Below are positions 28,085 through 36,255 of a stretch of DNA of 64,000 bases, in pieces (positions within the stretch are counted from its first letter, which is position 1; every line of letters begins with the position of its first letter). The notes under the pieces were generated by a model that had not been told where the DNA came from, made no database searches, and was given only the letters and a program-made list of their open reading frames with translations. The DNA is from Sphingomonas sp. TZW2008 (lineage in GTDB: Bacteria; Pseudomonadota; Alphaproteobacteria; Sphingomonadales; Sphingomonadaceae). Location of the stretch: assembly GCF_002117915.1 (NCBI RefSeq), contig NZ_BDJB01000005.1, positions 248,001 through 312,000 of the forward strand. Direction: 5' to 3'. The position numbers and the translations under genes are program-made.

Positions 28085-28096
28085 AAGATATATCTT
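28085..28096. promoter_or_regulatory. Palindromic operator candidate AAGATATATCTT
   Basis: A perfect 12-bp palindrome sits 22 bp before the ATG of the PadR-type regulator, in an otherwise GC-rich gap shared with rarA. AT-rich palindromes of this form are typical PadR-family targets, so autoregulation is likely. The A/T run stands out strongly against local composition. Confidence 0.6.
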
Positions 28097-28118
28097 GGAT
28101 GCAACTAAGGAGACGAAC

Positions 28119-28970
28119 ATGAGCGACGAAACAGGCGATACGCCGCGCGGCGGCGGACGGCTCGGCGGGGCAGGCGCGGGTGTGGGCGCGGGCGGAGCAC
28201 GTCCCGGCGGACCGCGTGCCGGCGGCCGAGCGGGCAATGCCGGTGCGGGCATGGCGGGTACTGCGAATCGCATGGGTCGCGGGCCCAGGGGAGGTGCCGG
28301 CGCCGGTACGGGCGCAGGGGCTGCCGCGCGCGCGGGCGCGGGCGCCAAGGCGGGTGCGATGGGGCTTGGCCGCGGGCCGGGTCGGAACGCTGGCGGCGGC
28401 GCGGCTAAGGCGGGTGCGGCGGCCGGCATGGCAGGCGCGGGTCGTGCGCGAGTCGGCGCCGGGCAGGGGCAGAAGCGTCCGGGCCAGGCGGGCGTGGCGC
28501 AGCGGCGTAAGCGCATGTTCGATCCGGGCGAACTGCGGCTCGTCCTGCTCAAGCTGATCGGCGAGGAGCCGCGCCACGGGTATGACGTCATCAAGTCGCT
28601 CGAGGAGCTGACGAGTGGCGGTTACGCGCCTTCGCCCGGTGTGATCTATCCCACGCTGACGATGCTGACCGAAATCGGTCATGTTTCCAGTGCGGAGGAT
28701 GGCGAAGGCCGCAAGCGCTTCACCATCACCGATGCGGGGCGTGCGCATCTTGACGAAAACGGCGACGCCGTGGGCAAGCTCATGGCGCGGTTGTCGACGT
28801 TCGGCGAGCGCCATCAGCAAGGTGGCGGCATGACGGTGCGGCGCGCGATGATGAAGCTGCGATCTGCTGTGCAGGATCGGCTTGACCGCGGCAAAGCCGA
28901 CGATCAGATCGTTCAGCAGATCGCTGCGCTGATCGACGACAGCGCTAAGAAGATCGCCGACATCGCGTGA
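28119..28970 (+). CDS. PadR-family regulator with long Gly/Ala/Arg-rich N-terminal tail
   Basis: A 283-residue protein. Residues 133-283 form a PadR winged-helix regulator (FDPGELRLVLLKLI, EEPRHGYDVIKSLEELTSGG, PGVIYPTLTMLTEIG) with a C-terminal helical dimerisation region. Residues about 10-132 are a low-complexity tail made almost only of Gly, Ala and Arg with some Pro, Met and Lys, probably disordered and positively charged. AAGGAG lies 6 nt before ATG 28119. The signal sensed is unknown. The gene is divergent from rarA and converges on yciB. Tail-bearing PadR proteins are known in proteobacteria (YqjI has a metal-binding N-terminus), but this tail lacks Cys/His clusters. Confidence 0.85.
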   Translation: MSDETGDTPRGGGRLGGAGAGVGAGGARPGGPRAGGRAGNAGAGMAGTANRMGRGPRGGAGAGTGAGAAARAGAGAKAGAMGLGRGPGRNAGGGAAKAGAAAGMAGAGRARVGAGQGQKRPGQAGVAQRRKRMFDPGELRLVLLKLIGEEPRHGYDVIKSLEELTSGGYAPSPGVIYPTLTMLTEIGHVSSAEDGEGRKRFTITDAGRAHLDENGDAVGKLMARLSTFGERHQQGGGMTVRRAMMKLRSAVQDRLDRGKADDQIVQQIAALIDDSAKKIADIA

Positions 28971-28979
28971 TCGGCAATG

Positions 28980-29003
28980 GCGCGGCGCTGCGACGCGCCG
29001 CGC
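28980..29003. terminator. Hairpin between converging padR-like and yciB genes
   Basis: A 9-bp perfect stem (GCGCGGCGC at 28980-28988 with GCGCCGCGC at 28995-29003) lies 9 nt after the padR-like stop and touches the yciB stop codon. No clear U-tract follows on either strand, so termination is only suggested by position. Confidence 0.4.
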
Positions 29004-29614
29004 TATTCCTGCGGCGGCACGGCCGACACCGCATCTGCCGGTTGGAGTCCGTGCCGCATCAGCATCGGCACGTTTGCCAACGCGAAGCCGAAGGTGAGCG
29101 GGATCGCGCCCCATAGTTTGAAGCCGACCCAGAAGTCCGTGCTGGTCGAGCGCCAAACCGCCTCATTGAGCAGCGCCATCGCGACGAAGAACAACGCCCA
29201 GTTGCGCGTCAGCTTGCGCCAGCCGGTCGCCGTCAGTCCCGGATAGGCGCTTTCGAGCAGCATCTGGAGCAGCGGCCGTCCCGTCGCCAGCCCGAACCCG
29301 AGCGTGGCGGCGAAGATGCCGTAGACGAAGGTGGGCTTCATCTTGATGAAGCGCTCGTCGTGAAACCAGATCGTCAGCCCGCCGAAGACGACCACCAGAA
29401 CGGCGGAGATCAGCAGCATCGGTGGCAGATGCCGCGTTTTCCACCACGACAGGCCGAGCGCGGCTACCATCGCAACCATGAACGTCGCGGTGGCCGCGAC
29501 GATGCGCGCGATCGCCGGCCCCGGCGCGAGGAAATTGACCGCGAAGAAGACCAGCAACGGCCCGTAATCGATCGCCAGCCGAAGGCCGGGCGACGGCTTG
29601 TTCGCTACGCTCAC
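29003..29614 (-). CDS. yciB: Septation protein A / YciB (IspZ family)
   Basis: A 203-residue inner-membrane protein with about six hydrophobic helices. It shows the family pattern LAIDYGPLLVFFAVNF at the start, KPTFVYGIFAATLGFGL in the middle and WVGFKLWGAIPLTFGFALANVPML at the end. IspZ/YciB affects septation and envelope integrity by an unclear mechanism. GTG 29614 has GGAG at 6-7 nt. The gene follows ftsY. Confidence 0.92.
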   Translation of the reverse strand: MSVANKPSPGLRLAIDYGPLLVFFAVNFLAPGPAIARIVAATATFMVAMVAALGLSWWKTRHLPPMLLISAVLVVVFGGLTIWFHDERFIKMKPTFVYGIFAATLGFGLATGRPLLQMLLESAYPGLTATGWRKLTRNWALFFVAMALLNEAVWRSTSTDFWVGFKLWGAIPLTFGFALANVPMLMRHGLQPADAVSAVPPQE

Positions 29615-29685
29615 ATCATACTCCGTTCGCCGTCTTGCCAGAACCATGCAGGGCGTCTGTCCGAACGATCAGGCCCCGCCCGGGT

Positions 29686-30618
29686 TCACCGGCGCTCATC
29701 GACCCCAGCGATGATCCGGCTGACCTCATTCGCATCGAACGGACGCAGATCGGTCATGCCTTCGCCGACGCCGATCGCGTGGATCGGCAGGCCGTAACGC
29801 TCGGCGGCCGCGACGAGGACCCCGCCGCGCGCCGTACCGTCGAGCTTGGTCATGACGAGCCCGGTCACCCCGGCGACCTCCTTGAAAACTTCGATCTGGC
29901 TCAGCGCGTTCTGACCCGTCGTCGCATCGAGCACGAGGACGACATCATGCGGTGCGGCCGGATTGATTCGGCCGAGGACGCGGCGGATCTTGGCGAGCTC
30001 GTCCATCAGCTCGCGCTTGTTCTGCAGCCGCCCGGCGGTGTCGACGATCAACACGTCGATGCCAGTCTCGGTCGCCTTCTTCACCGCATCCCACACCACG
30101 CCCGCCGCGTCGCCGCCCTCCGGTCCGGTGACGATCGGCACGCCGACGCGGTCCGCCCAGGTACGCAACTGACCGATGGCGGCCGCGCGGAAGGTATCCC
30201 CCGCGGCGAGCATGACGCCGTAATCCTGCTCCATCAGCAGATGTGCGAGCTTCGCGATCGTCGTCGTCTTGCCAGAACCGTTGACGCCGATGACGAGGAT
30301 GACCTGCGGGCGGGGAAACGCCTCGATCTCGAGCGGACGCGCGACGGAGGCGAGCACCTTCTCCACCTCCTCGGCGACGACGAGGCGGATGCCGAGCTCT
30401 TCCATGTTCCGCTCGAAGCTGCCTTCCGACAAGCGCTCGCGGATCCGCCCGGCCGTCTGCGGGCCGAGGTCTGATCCAATCAGCGCCTCCTCGATATCGT
30501 CGAGCGTCTGCTCGTCGAGGCGCGCGGTGCCGAGGCCGGCGAGATTGCCGACGAGCCGGTCGGACGTGCGACGGAAACCGCCGATCAGTTTGTCGTGCCA
30601 GGAACGATTGTCGGTCAT
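29686..30618 (-). CDS. ftsY: Signal recognition particle receptor FtsY
   Basis: A 310-residue SRP-family GTPase that docks ribosome-nascent chains at the membrane. The N domain covers about residues 15-95; the G domain has GVNGSGKTTTIAKLAH (P-loop), DTAGRLQNK, and TKLDGTARGG. The acidic A domain of enterobacterial FtsY is absent, as in other alphaproteobacteria. ATG 30618 overlaps the mtaB stop by ATGA. Upstream in-frame sequence to 30936 is shadow translation of mtaB. Confidence 0.95.
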   Translation of the reverse strand: MTDNRSWHDKLIGGFRRTSDRLVGNLAGLGTARLDEQTLDDIEEALIGSDLGPQTAGRIRERLSEGSFERNMEELGIRLVVAEEVEKVLASVARPLEIEAFPRPQVILVIGVNGSGKTTTIAKLAHLLMEQDYGVMLAAGDTFRAAAIGQLRTWADRVGVPIVTGPEGGDAAGVVWDAVKKATETGIDVLIVDTAGRLQNKRELMDELAKIRRVLGRINPAAPHDVVLVLDATTGQNALSQIEVFKEVAGVTGLVMTKLDGTARGGVLVAAAERYGLPIHAIGVGEGMTDLRPFDANEVSRIIAGVDERR

Positions 30619-31790
30619 GCAGGGATTCCGATCAGGTGATCGTCGGCCGCCGCGACGATGCGTACGTCGGCGCAGGCGCCGATATGGGGAAGCGGGCGGG
30701 GCAGGCGGACCGCGGCGAATGCGGGGGTGTGGCCGCGATCGCCGGGCTTTTCCACCACGATCGTTTGCGTGGAGCCGACAAGCGTGTCGAGCCACGCGCG
30801 TCTGCGATCCGCCGCGTGGCTGCGCAGGGTGGTGGCGCGCGCCCGCACGATCGACGGATCGACCTGCGGCATGCGCGCCGCGGGCGTGCCCGCGCGCGGC
30901 GAAAAAGGAAAGGCGTGCGCGTGGACGATCGTGCAATCGTCAAGCAGCGCCAGCGTGTTGGCGAAGGCGGCCTCGCTCTCGGTTGGGAAGCCGGCGATCA
31001 GGTCCGCGCCGATCGCGATGTCGCGCCGCGCCTTCAGCCGCGCGACCATCGCGACCGCGTCGGCGCGCGCGTGCCGACGCCGCATGCGCTTGAGGATAAG
31101 ATCGTCGCCGGATTGGAGCGAGAGATGGAGATGCGGCATCACGCGCGGCTCCCCCGTGATCAGGTCGAACAGACGATCGTCGATTTCGATCGTGTCGAGC
31201 GACGACAGGCGAAGCCGCGGCAACGCCGGCACTGCAACTAGGATGGACTCGACCAGGGTGCCCAGACCACCCTCGTAGCTCGTCAGATCGACTCCGGTCA
31301 GGACCACTTCCTGCACGCCGGCGTCGGCGAGCGCCGCTATCCGCGCCACCGCCTCACCCACAGGACTGGATCGGCTCGATCCGCGGCCGCGCGGAATGGC
31401 GCAGAAGGTACAGGCGTGGTCGCAGCCGTTCTGGACGCCGACGAAGGCACGCGCATGGCGACGCGGCGGCTGATGATTGGGAAAGCCGCCCCACGTCGCA
31501 GGAAGCAGCTTTGCGGCATTGGGGACGATGCGGTCGACCTCGGGCATCGCCGCGAACGCCGCCCGATCGATATCGGAGGCGCAGCCGGTGACCACGATTT
31601 CGGCGAGCGGGCGCTCGCGCCGTACGCGGCGCAGCGCCGCTCGCGTTTGCCGCATCGCCTCGTTCGTCACGCCGCAGCTATTAACGACCACCATGTCGCG
31701 ATCGCCAGCCAGCGCGCGGATAGACTCGCTTTCTGCGAGGTTGAGCCGGCAACCAAGCGTGATCACATCGGTCGAACGGGAGGCGAGCAT
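30615..31790 (-). CDS. mtaB: tRNA t6A37 methylthiotransferase MtaB
   Basis: A 391-residue radical-SAM enzyme that converts t6A37 to ms2t6A37 in tRNAs. An N-terminal UPF0004 domain (TLGCRLNLAESESI, VVNSCGVTNEA, VVTGCASDID) supplies one Fe-S cluster, and the radical-SAM CxxxCxxC is in NGCDHACTFCAIPRGRG. A TRAM-like C-terminus is short. It is slightly shorter than many homologues (about 410-440). It is coupled to ftsY by a 4-nt overlap. Confidence 0.93.
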   Translation of the reverse strand: MLASRSTDVITLGCRLNLAESESIRALAGDRDMVVVNSCGVTNEAMRQTRAALRRVRRERPLAEIVVTGCASDIDRAAFAAMPEVDRIVPNAAKLLPATWGGFPNHQPPRRHARAFVGVQNGCDHACTFCAIPRGRGSSRSSPVGEAVARIAALADAGVQEVVLTGVDLTSYEGGLGTLVESILVAVPALPRLRLSSLDTIEIDDRLFDLITGEPRVMPHLHLSLQSGDDLILKRMRRRHARADAVAMVARLKARRDIAIGADLIAGFPTESEAAFANTLALLDDCTIVHAHAFPFSPRAGTPAARMPQVDPSIVRARATTLRSHAADRRRAWLDTLVGSTQTIVVEKPGDRGHTPAFAAVRLPRPLPHIGACADVRIVAAADDHLIGIPA

Positions 31791-31875
31791 CGCGGCGATC
31801 TAGGGGTCGTGCGACCGTTAGTCCACGCCAGGGTGACGATCGCCAAGGGCGTCGAACGTCGCGCTTGTCGATCGC

Positions 31876-31916
31876 TGATACGGCAGCCGACCACTAGTCG
31901 GCTGAGTGGCGTATCA
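31876..31916 (-). terminator. Two-part hairpin at the end of the enoyl-CoA hydratase gene
   Basis: Inner arms AGCCGAC/GTCGGCT (31885-31891, 31897-31903) and outer arms TGATACG/CGTATCA (31876-31882, 31910-31916) can stack into one structure with unequal internal loops. The outer right arm includes the hydratase stop codon. No U-tract is present, so an mRNA-stabilising end is as likely as a terminator. Confidence 0.4.
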
Positions 31917-32711
31917 TCGGCCGCGGAACACCGCGTCGCGCTTCTCGAGCAACGCATTCACGCCCTCGCGGTGATCGTCAGTCGCGTGGCTCACCGCCTG
32001 TGCGGTGGAGGCCGAATCGAGCGCCTGATCGTAGCTGCTCGTCTGCCCCTGGCGCAGCAGCGACTTGGTGAGGCGGAGCGAGTGCGGCGGTAGCGCGGCG
32101 ATCTTGGTGGCGAGCGCGAGTGCCTCGTCCATCAGCGCGTCGTGCGGCACGACGCGGCTGACAAGACCCCAGTCCGCCGCCGTCGCTGCATCGATCACGT
32201 CGCCAGTGAAGAACAATTCCGCCGCGCGGCTCATGCCGATCGTCCGCGGCAACAGCCACGATCCGCCGTCGCCGGGGACGAGGCCAAGTTTGAGAAAGGT
32301 GACGCCGAACTTCGCCTTGTCCGACGCGATGCGAATATCGGCCATGCACGCGACATCGCAGCCGAGCCCGATCGCCGCGCCGTTGACTGCCGCGATCACC
32401 GGCATGTCGAGCGAGAAGAGGGCGCGCGCGATCCGGTGGATGTTGCGCTGATAGTGGCTGCGAATGCCGATCCCGGCGCCAGCGAACGGCCCTTCCGGAT
32501 CCGCCATCTTCTTGACGTCGCCGCCGGCGGAGAAGGCGCGTCCTTCGCCGGTCAGGATGACACAGCGGATCGACAGGTCGGCGTTCAACGCGTCGCACGC
32601 GGCGCGCACCGCCTCACCGTCACCGTCTGCGCCGAGGGCGTTCATAGCATCGGGGCGGTTGAGGCGCAGGATCGCGATCGGGCCGCGGATTTCGGTAGTG
32701 ACGACAGTCAT
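31914..32711 (-). CDS. Enoyl-CoA hydratase/isomerase (crotonase) family protein
   Basis: A 265-residue crotonase-fold enzyme. The oxyanion-hole segments GRAFSAGGDVKKM and ALGLGCD-like GAAIGLGCDVACMADIR are clear, followed by GLVPGDGGSWLLPR. In the first glutamate position the sequence has Asp (GCDVA), and the second glutamate of true hydratases is replaced in KLGLVPGDGG, so it may be an isomerase or another crotonase-type enzyme. GGAG precedes ATG 32711. It is the last gene after the second acyl-CoA dehydrogenase pair, 15 nt downstream, and should act on their product. Confidence 0.88.
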   Translation of the reverse strand: MTVVTTEIRGPIAILRLNRPDAMNALGADGDGEAVRAACDALNADLSIRCVILTGEGRAFSAGGDVKKMADPEGPFAGAGIGIRSHYQRNIHRIARALFSLDMPVIAAVNGAAIGLGCDVACMADIRIASDKAKFGVTFLKLGLVPGDGGSWLLPRTIGMSRAAELFFTGDVIDAATAADWGLVSRVVPHDALMDEALALATKIAALPPHSLRLTKSLLRQGQTSSYDQALDSASTAQAVSHATDDHREGVNALLEKRDAVFRGR

Positions 32712-32726
32712 TTGAATATCTCCGGA

Positions 32727-33878
32727 TCAGCGAACCCCAAGCCCGCGGGCGATGATGCCGCGCAGGATCTCGCGCGTGCCGCCACGCAGCGAGAAGCTGG
32801 GCGCGTTTACGACGTTGTGGCCGAGCACGGCGAGGAAATCGGACGTCGCGGTATTGCCGGGCGCGGTATCGACCAGCGTGCGCGCGATATCGGCAATCTC
32901 CTGCTCGAATGTCGCACCCAGATCCTTGACGATCGCGGCATGGGTATTGGGGTTCTCCCCCGCCTCAAGCATCGTCGCGACCCCGCGCGACAAACGGCGC
33001 AAGGTGACGAGGTGGGCGGTCAGCCGCCCGATCGCGAGCTGCGCTGCCTCGCTATCGGTACCTTGCAGCACGCCGATGAGTTCGATCAGCAGTTGCATTG
33101 AGGACAGGAAGCGTTCGGGGCCGCTGCGCTCGAAGGCGAGCTCGCTCATCACCTGTTCCCAACCGGCGCCTTCGCTGCCGATCAGCGCGTCGGCGGGGAT
33201 GAAGGCGTCTTCGAAATGCACCTCGTTGAAGTGATGCTGCCCGGCGAGATCGATGATCGGCCGGATGGTGATGCCGTCAGTCGCCTTCAGATCGACGAGC
33301 AACTGGCTGGTGCCCGCCTGCCGTGATTCCACGCCGCCACTCGTGCGGCAGAACAGGATCATATAGTCGGCGTGATGCGCGCCCGTCGTCCACAGCTTGG
33401 TGCCCGTGACACGCCAGCCGCCGTCGACCGGCACCGCGCGCGTGCGGGTGGCCGCGAGATCCGATCCCGAGCCGGGTTCGCTCATGCCAATGCAGAACAC
33501 CGTCTCGCCGGCGGCGATGCCAGGCAGGATCGCCTCCTTCTGCGCTTCGGTGCCGTATTTGAGCAGGCTCGGTCCGCTCTGCCGATCGGCGATCCAGTGC
33601 GCGGCGACCGGCGCGCCAGCGGCAAGTGTTTCCTCAACGACGACGTAGCGCTCGAATGCGCTGCGCTCGTGCCCGCCGTAGCGCTTGGGCCACGTCATGC
33701 CGAGCCAGCCCTGCTGTCCAAGTTGACGGCTGAAATCGCGATCGAACCCGTTCCAGCTTTCCGCCCGCGACAAGGGGCCGCGGCTCGCCAGTGCGTCGGC
33801 GAGGAAGGCGCGAACTTCGCCACGCAACGCTTCGGCCGCTTCATGTCGCGGCGGACGGGGAAAATGCAGGTTCGTCAT
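32727..33878 (-). CDS. Acyl-CoA dehydrogenase, probable catalytic subunit of a pair
   Basis: A 383-residue acyl-CoA dehydrogenase. Landmarks are FCIGMSEPGSGSDLAATRT and KLWTTGAHHADYMILFCRT. The C-terminal EGT-type loop reads LRGGTREILRG, so the usual glutamate is Arg, but helix G reads LAFERSGPERF, keeping a glutamate where isovaleryl-CoA and long-chain dehydrogenases have theirs. ATG 33878 overlaps the stop of the upstream dehydrogenase by ATGA, implying 1:1 synthesis. Probably an alpha-beta heteromer with 33875-34843. Confidence 0.88.
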   Translation of the reverse strand: MTNLHFPRPPRHEAAEALRGEVRAFLADALASRGPLSRAESWNGFDRDFSRQLGQQGWLGMTWPKRYGGHERSAFERYVVVEETLAAGAPVAAHWIADRQSGPSLLKYGTEAQKEAILPGIAAGETVFCIGMSEPGSGSDLAATRTRAVPVDGGWRVTGTKLWTTGAHHADYMILFCRTSGGVESRQAGTSQLLVDLKATDGITIRPIIDLAGQHHFNEVHFEDAFIPADALIGSEGAGWEQVMSELAFERSGPERFLSSMQLLIELIGVLQGTDSEAAQLAIGRLTAHLVTLRRLSRGVATMLEAGENPNTHAAIVKDLGATFEQEIADIARTLVDTAPGNTATSDFLAVLGHNVVNAPSFSLRGGTREILRGIIARGLGVR

Positions 33879-34843
33879 GCCGCCACCACCATCGGCCAAT
33901 AGCCATCCCGTCCGCTACGAAAAGCGTGCTCGCCCAGCTTGAGCGTCCAGTAGCGCTGCGAGCCAAAGGCGTCGCGCCACGTCCACAGCGCCTTAGAGTA
34001 GCGATGCAACTGATGCTCTTGCGTGAAGCCAATCGCGCCGTGAAGCTGATGCGCGATATTGGCGGACTTCCCCGCTGCCTCACCGATCCGCGTACGCGCA
34101 ACGGCGATCGCCAGTGAAAGGTCACGGCCGTCCTCGAGCGCGTCGGCCGCGTGGTCCGCAGCGGCGGAGGCTGCGGCCACCTCGCCGGCGAGCTTGGCGA
34201 GTTCCTGCTGGATCGCCTGGAACTTGCCAAGCGGTCGGCCGAACTGCTCGCGCGTCGACACGTGCTCGACCGTGAGGTCAAGCAGCCGCTCCAGCGCGCC
34301 CGCCATCTGCAGCGCACGGGCAAGCGCGCCATATTCACGTACCGTCGGGACGCCGGGCGTCATCCGGTGCGAACCGCCCTCCGGAATTTCGAGCTGATCG
34401 CTGGGTCGATCGGCGAGGTCGCTGCCCTTCTGCCGCATCGCCGGGCTGGCGACGCGGATCAGCCGATCACCATCCTCGATCACTGCGACTCGCGCGTGCC
34501 GCCCCCAGGCGATCGGCTCGCCCGCGAGACCGATCGCGGCTGGACCCTCGGCGAGCGGGAGGTTCGCCGCGGCAAGCAGCGCGTTGGCAACGATCGTATC
34601 GGCAAGCGGCAGCGCGAGCGCGTGACGGCCGGTCAGGCGGATCAGCGCGAAGGCGTCGTGCGCCGGAACGCCGAAGCCGCCGGCCGCTTCAGGGACCAGG
34701 ACGAGCGGCAGGCCGCTCTCCTCGATCATCGCCCATGCGTCGTGAGGCCAATGCCCGTCACGCGCCGCGTGCTCGATTGTGTCGCCATGGGCGGTGAAAA
34801 TCCGCTCGGCGGTATCCGCCAGCATCGCGCCGATATCGCTCAT
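33875..34843 (-). CDS. Acyl-CoA dehydrogenase-like protein, short non-catalytic partner
   Basis: A 322-residue acyl-CoA dehydrogenase homologue, shorter than the usual 380-400 residues because the middle FAD-binding beta domain is reduced. The C-terminal domain is recognisable (EQFGRPLGKFQAIQQELAKL, LHGAIGFTQEHQLHRYSKAL). Neither catalytic glutamate position is occupied (AFGSQRYW and GALARALQMAG). This is the pattern of the degenerate beta chains in actinobacterial steroid FadE pairs. It starts the three-gene leftward operon, downstream of tRNA-Lys. Confidence 0.85.
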   Translation of the reverse strand: MSDIGAMLADTAERIFTAHGDTIEHAARDGHWPHDAWAMIEESGLPLVLVPEAAGGFGVPAHDAFALIRLTGRHALALPLADTIVANALLAAANLPLAEGPAAIGLAGEPIAWGRHARVAVIEDGDRLIRVASPAMRQKGSDLADRPSDQLEIPEGGSHRMTPGVPTVREYGALARALQMAGALERLLDLTVEHVSTREQFGRPLGKFQAIQQELAKLAGEVAAASAAADHAADALEDGRDLSLAIAVARTRIGEAAGKSANIAHQLHGAIGFTQEHQLHRYSKALWTWRDAFGSQRYWTLKLGEHAFRSGRDGYWPMVVAA

Positions 34844-34931
34844 CGCCTTGGCGCCCGCTCGTCCGGTGTGCGCATGGTGTTCCTCTCCACTCCGCGAATG
34901 CCGCTAGAGCAGAAACGACCGCCTTGTCCAC

Positions 34932-34960
34932 GCACGATCCCGCCGTGCGCGGCATCGTGC
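34932..34960 (-). terminator. Hairpin downstream of tRNA-Lys
   Basis: Arms GCACGAT (34932-34938) and ATCGTGC (34954-34960) enclose a CCGC/GCGG inner stem. It lies 27 nt past the tRNA-Lys 3' end on the minus strand and ahead of the acyl-CoA dehydrogenase operon. There is no U-tract, so assignment as a terminator is tentative. Confidence 0.4.
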
Positions 34961-34987
34961 CGCTCGCGCGAGCTTGAGAGAAGGGGG

Positions 34988-35063
<76 letters not shown>

Positions 35064-35142
35064 GTGACCGGGAGGGCTGCTGCCCGCGATCGGGAGGCGC
35101 CGGGTACCATCATCAGCGCGCGATGCAAGTGCTTTTTTGCGC

Positions 35143-36255
35143 CTACCGTCGCCGATCGCCGCGATTTGCCCGATCGATCGACATCAGGATCCCGAGGCAC
35201 AGGAACGTCGTCATCTGCGCCGAGCCGCCGAAACTGACGAGCGGGAGCGGGATGCCGACGACCGGCGCCAGCCCCATCACCATCATCAGGTTAATCGCGA
35301 CGTAGAAGAAGATTGTCGTGGCAAGTCCCGCGGCGGCGAGCTTCGCGAAGCGGGTACGCGCGCGCATCCCGACGTCGACGCCCCAGCGGATCACCAGCAG
35401 ATACGCACCGATGATGAAGAGGCCGCCGAACAGGCCCCATTCCTCCGCCATCGTGGCGAAGACGAAATCGGTATGGCCTTCAGGAAGATAGTCGAGATGG
35501 CTCTGCGTGCCGTTGAGGAAGCCCTTGCCGGTGACGCCGCCCGATCCGATCGCGATTTTCGACTGGCTGATATGGTAGCCGGTGCCGAGCGGATCGCTCT
35601 CCGGATTCATGAAAATGAGCACGCGATTGCGCTGATAATCGTGCAGCGCGAAATTGACCGCGAGCGGTATGCACACCGCGAGCGCTAGCCCGCCGCCGAC
35701 GAACAGCCGCAGCGGTATCCCCGCAAGGAACATGACGGTGAGGCCTCCCGCGGTGATCATCAGCGCGGTGCCGAGATCGGGCTGGAGCATTACCAGCCCC
35801 GCCGGCAATCCGATCAGCAAGGCCGCCGGCCAGATCGCTCCGAACCGCCGGGTCTCGTTTGGCGGCAGCATATCGTAGAAGCGCGCGCAGGCGAGCACGA
35901 TCGCCGGCTTCATGATTTCCGACGGCTGCAAGCGGATGAAGCCGAGATCGAGCCAGCGCTGGCTACCACCGCGCACAGCGCCGAGCAGCTCGACCGCGAA
36001 CAGCATCACGACGATTACGACGTACGCGGGCAGCGCGCCCTGACGCCAAACGTCCTCGCGTACGCGCGACAAGGCGATCGCCCCGACGAAGAAGACGAGG
36101 AAACGGATACCCTGCGAGAAGGCCCACGGCCGCAGATTGCCGCCCGCGGCCGAGAATAGCACAACGAGGCCGAAGCCCGCGATACCGATTACGAGCAGCA
36201 GCATCCGCCACGGCAGCGCCGCGAGCGGTGCAGGGATGATGGAGGGTCGGCTCAT
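35143..36255 (-). CDS. rodA: Rod shape-determining SEDS protein RodA
   Basis: A 370-residue SEDS glycosyltransferase with about ten membrane helices that polymerises lipid II for lateral wall growth, paired with PBP2. Diagnostic blocks are GGSQRWLDLGFIRLQPSEIMKP, LQPDLGTALMI, IGSGGVTGKGFLNGTQS-like sequence and PEGHTDFVFATMAEEWGL. ATG 36255 overlaps mrdA stop by ATGA. It is the last gene of mreBCD-mrdA-rodA. Confidence 0.96.
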   Translation of the reverse strand: MSRPSIIPAPLAALPWRMLLLVIGIAGFGLVVLFSAAGGNLRPWAFSQGIRFLVFFVGAIALSRVREDVWRQGALPAYVVIVVMLFAVELLGAVRGGSQRWLDLGFIRLQPSEIMKPAIVLACARFYDMLPPNETRRFGAIWPAALLIGLPAGLVMLQPDLGTALMITAGGLTVMFLAGIPLRLFVGGGLALAVCIPLAVNFALHDYQRNRVLIFMNPESDPLGTGYHISQSKIAIGSGGVTGKGFLNGTQSHLDYLPEGHTDFVFATMAEEWGLFGGLFIIGAYLLVIRWGVDVGMRARTRFAKLAAAGLATTIFFYVAINLMMVMGLAPVVGIPLPLVSFGGSAQMTTFLCLGILMSIDRANRGDRRR

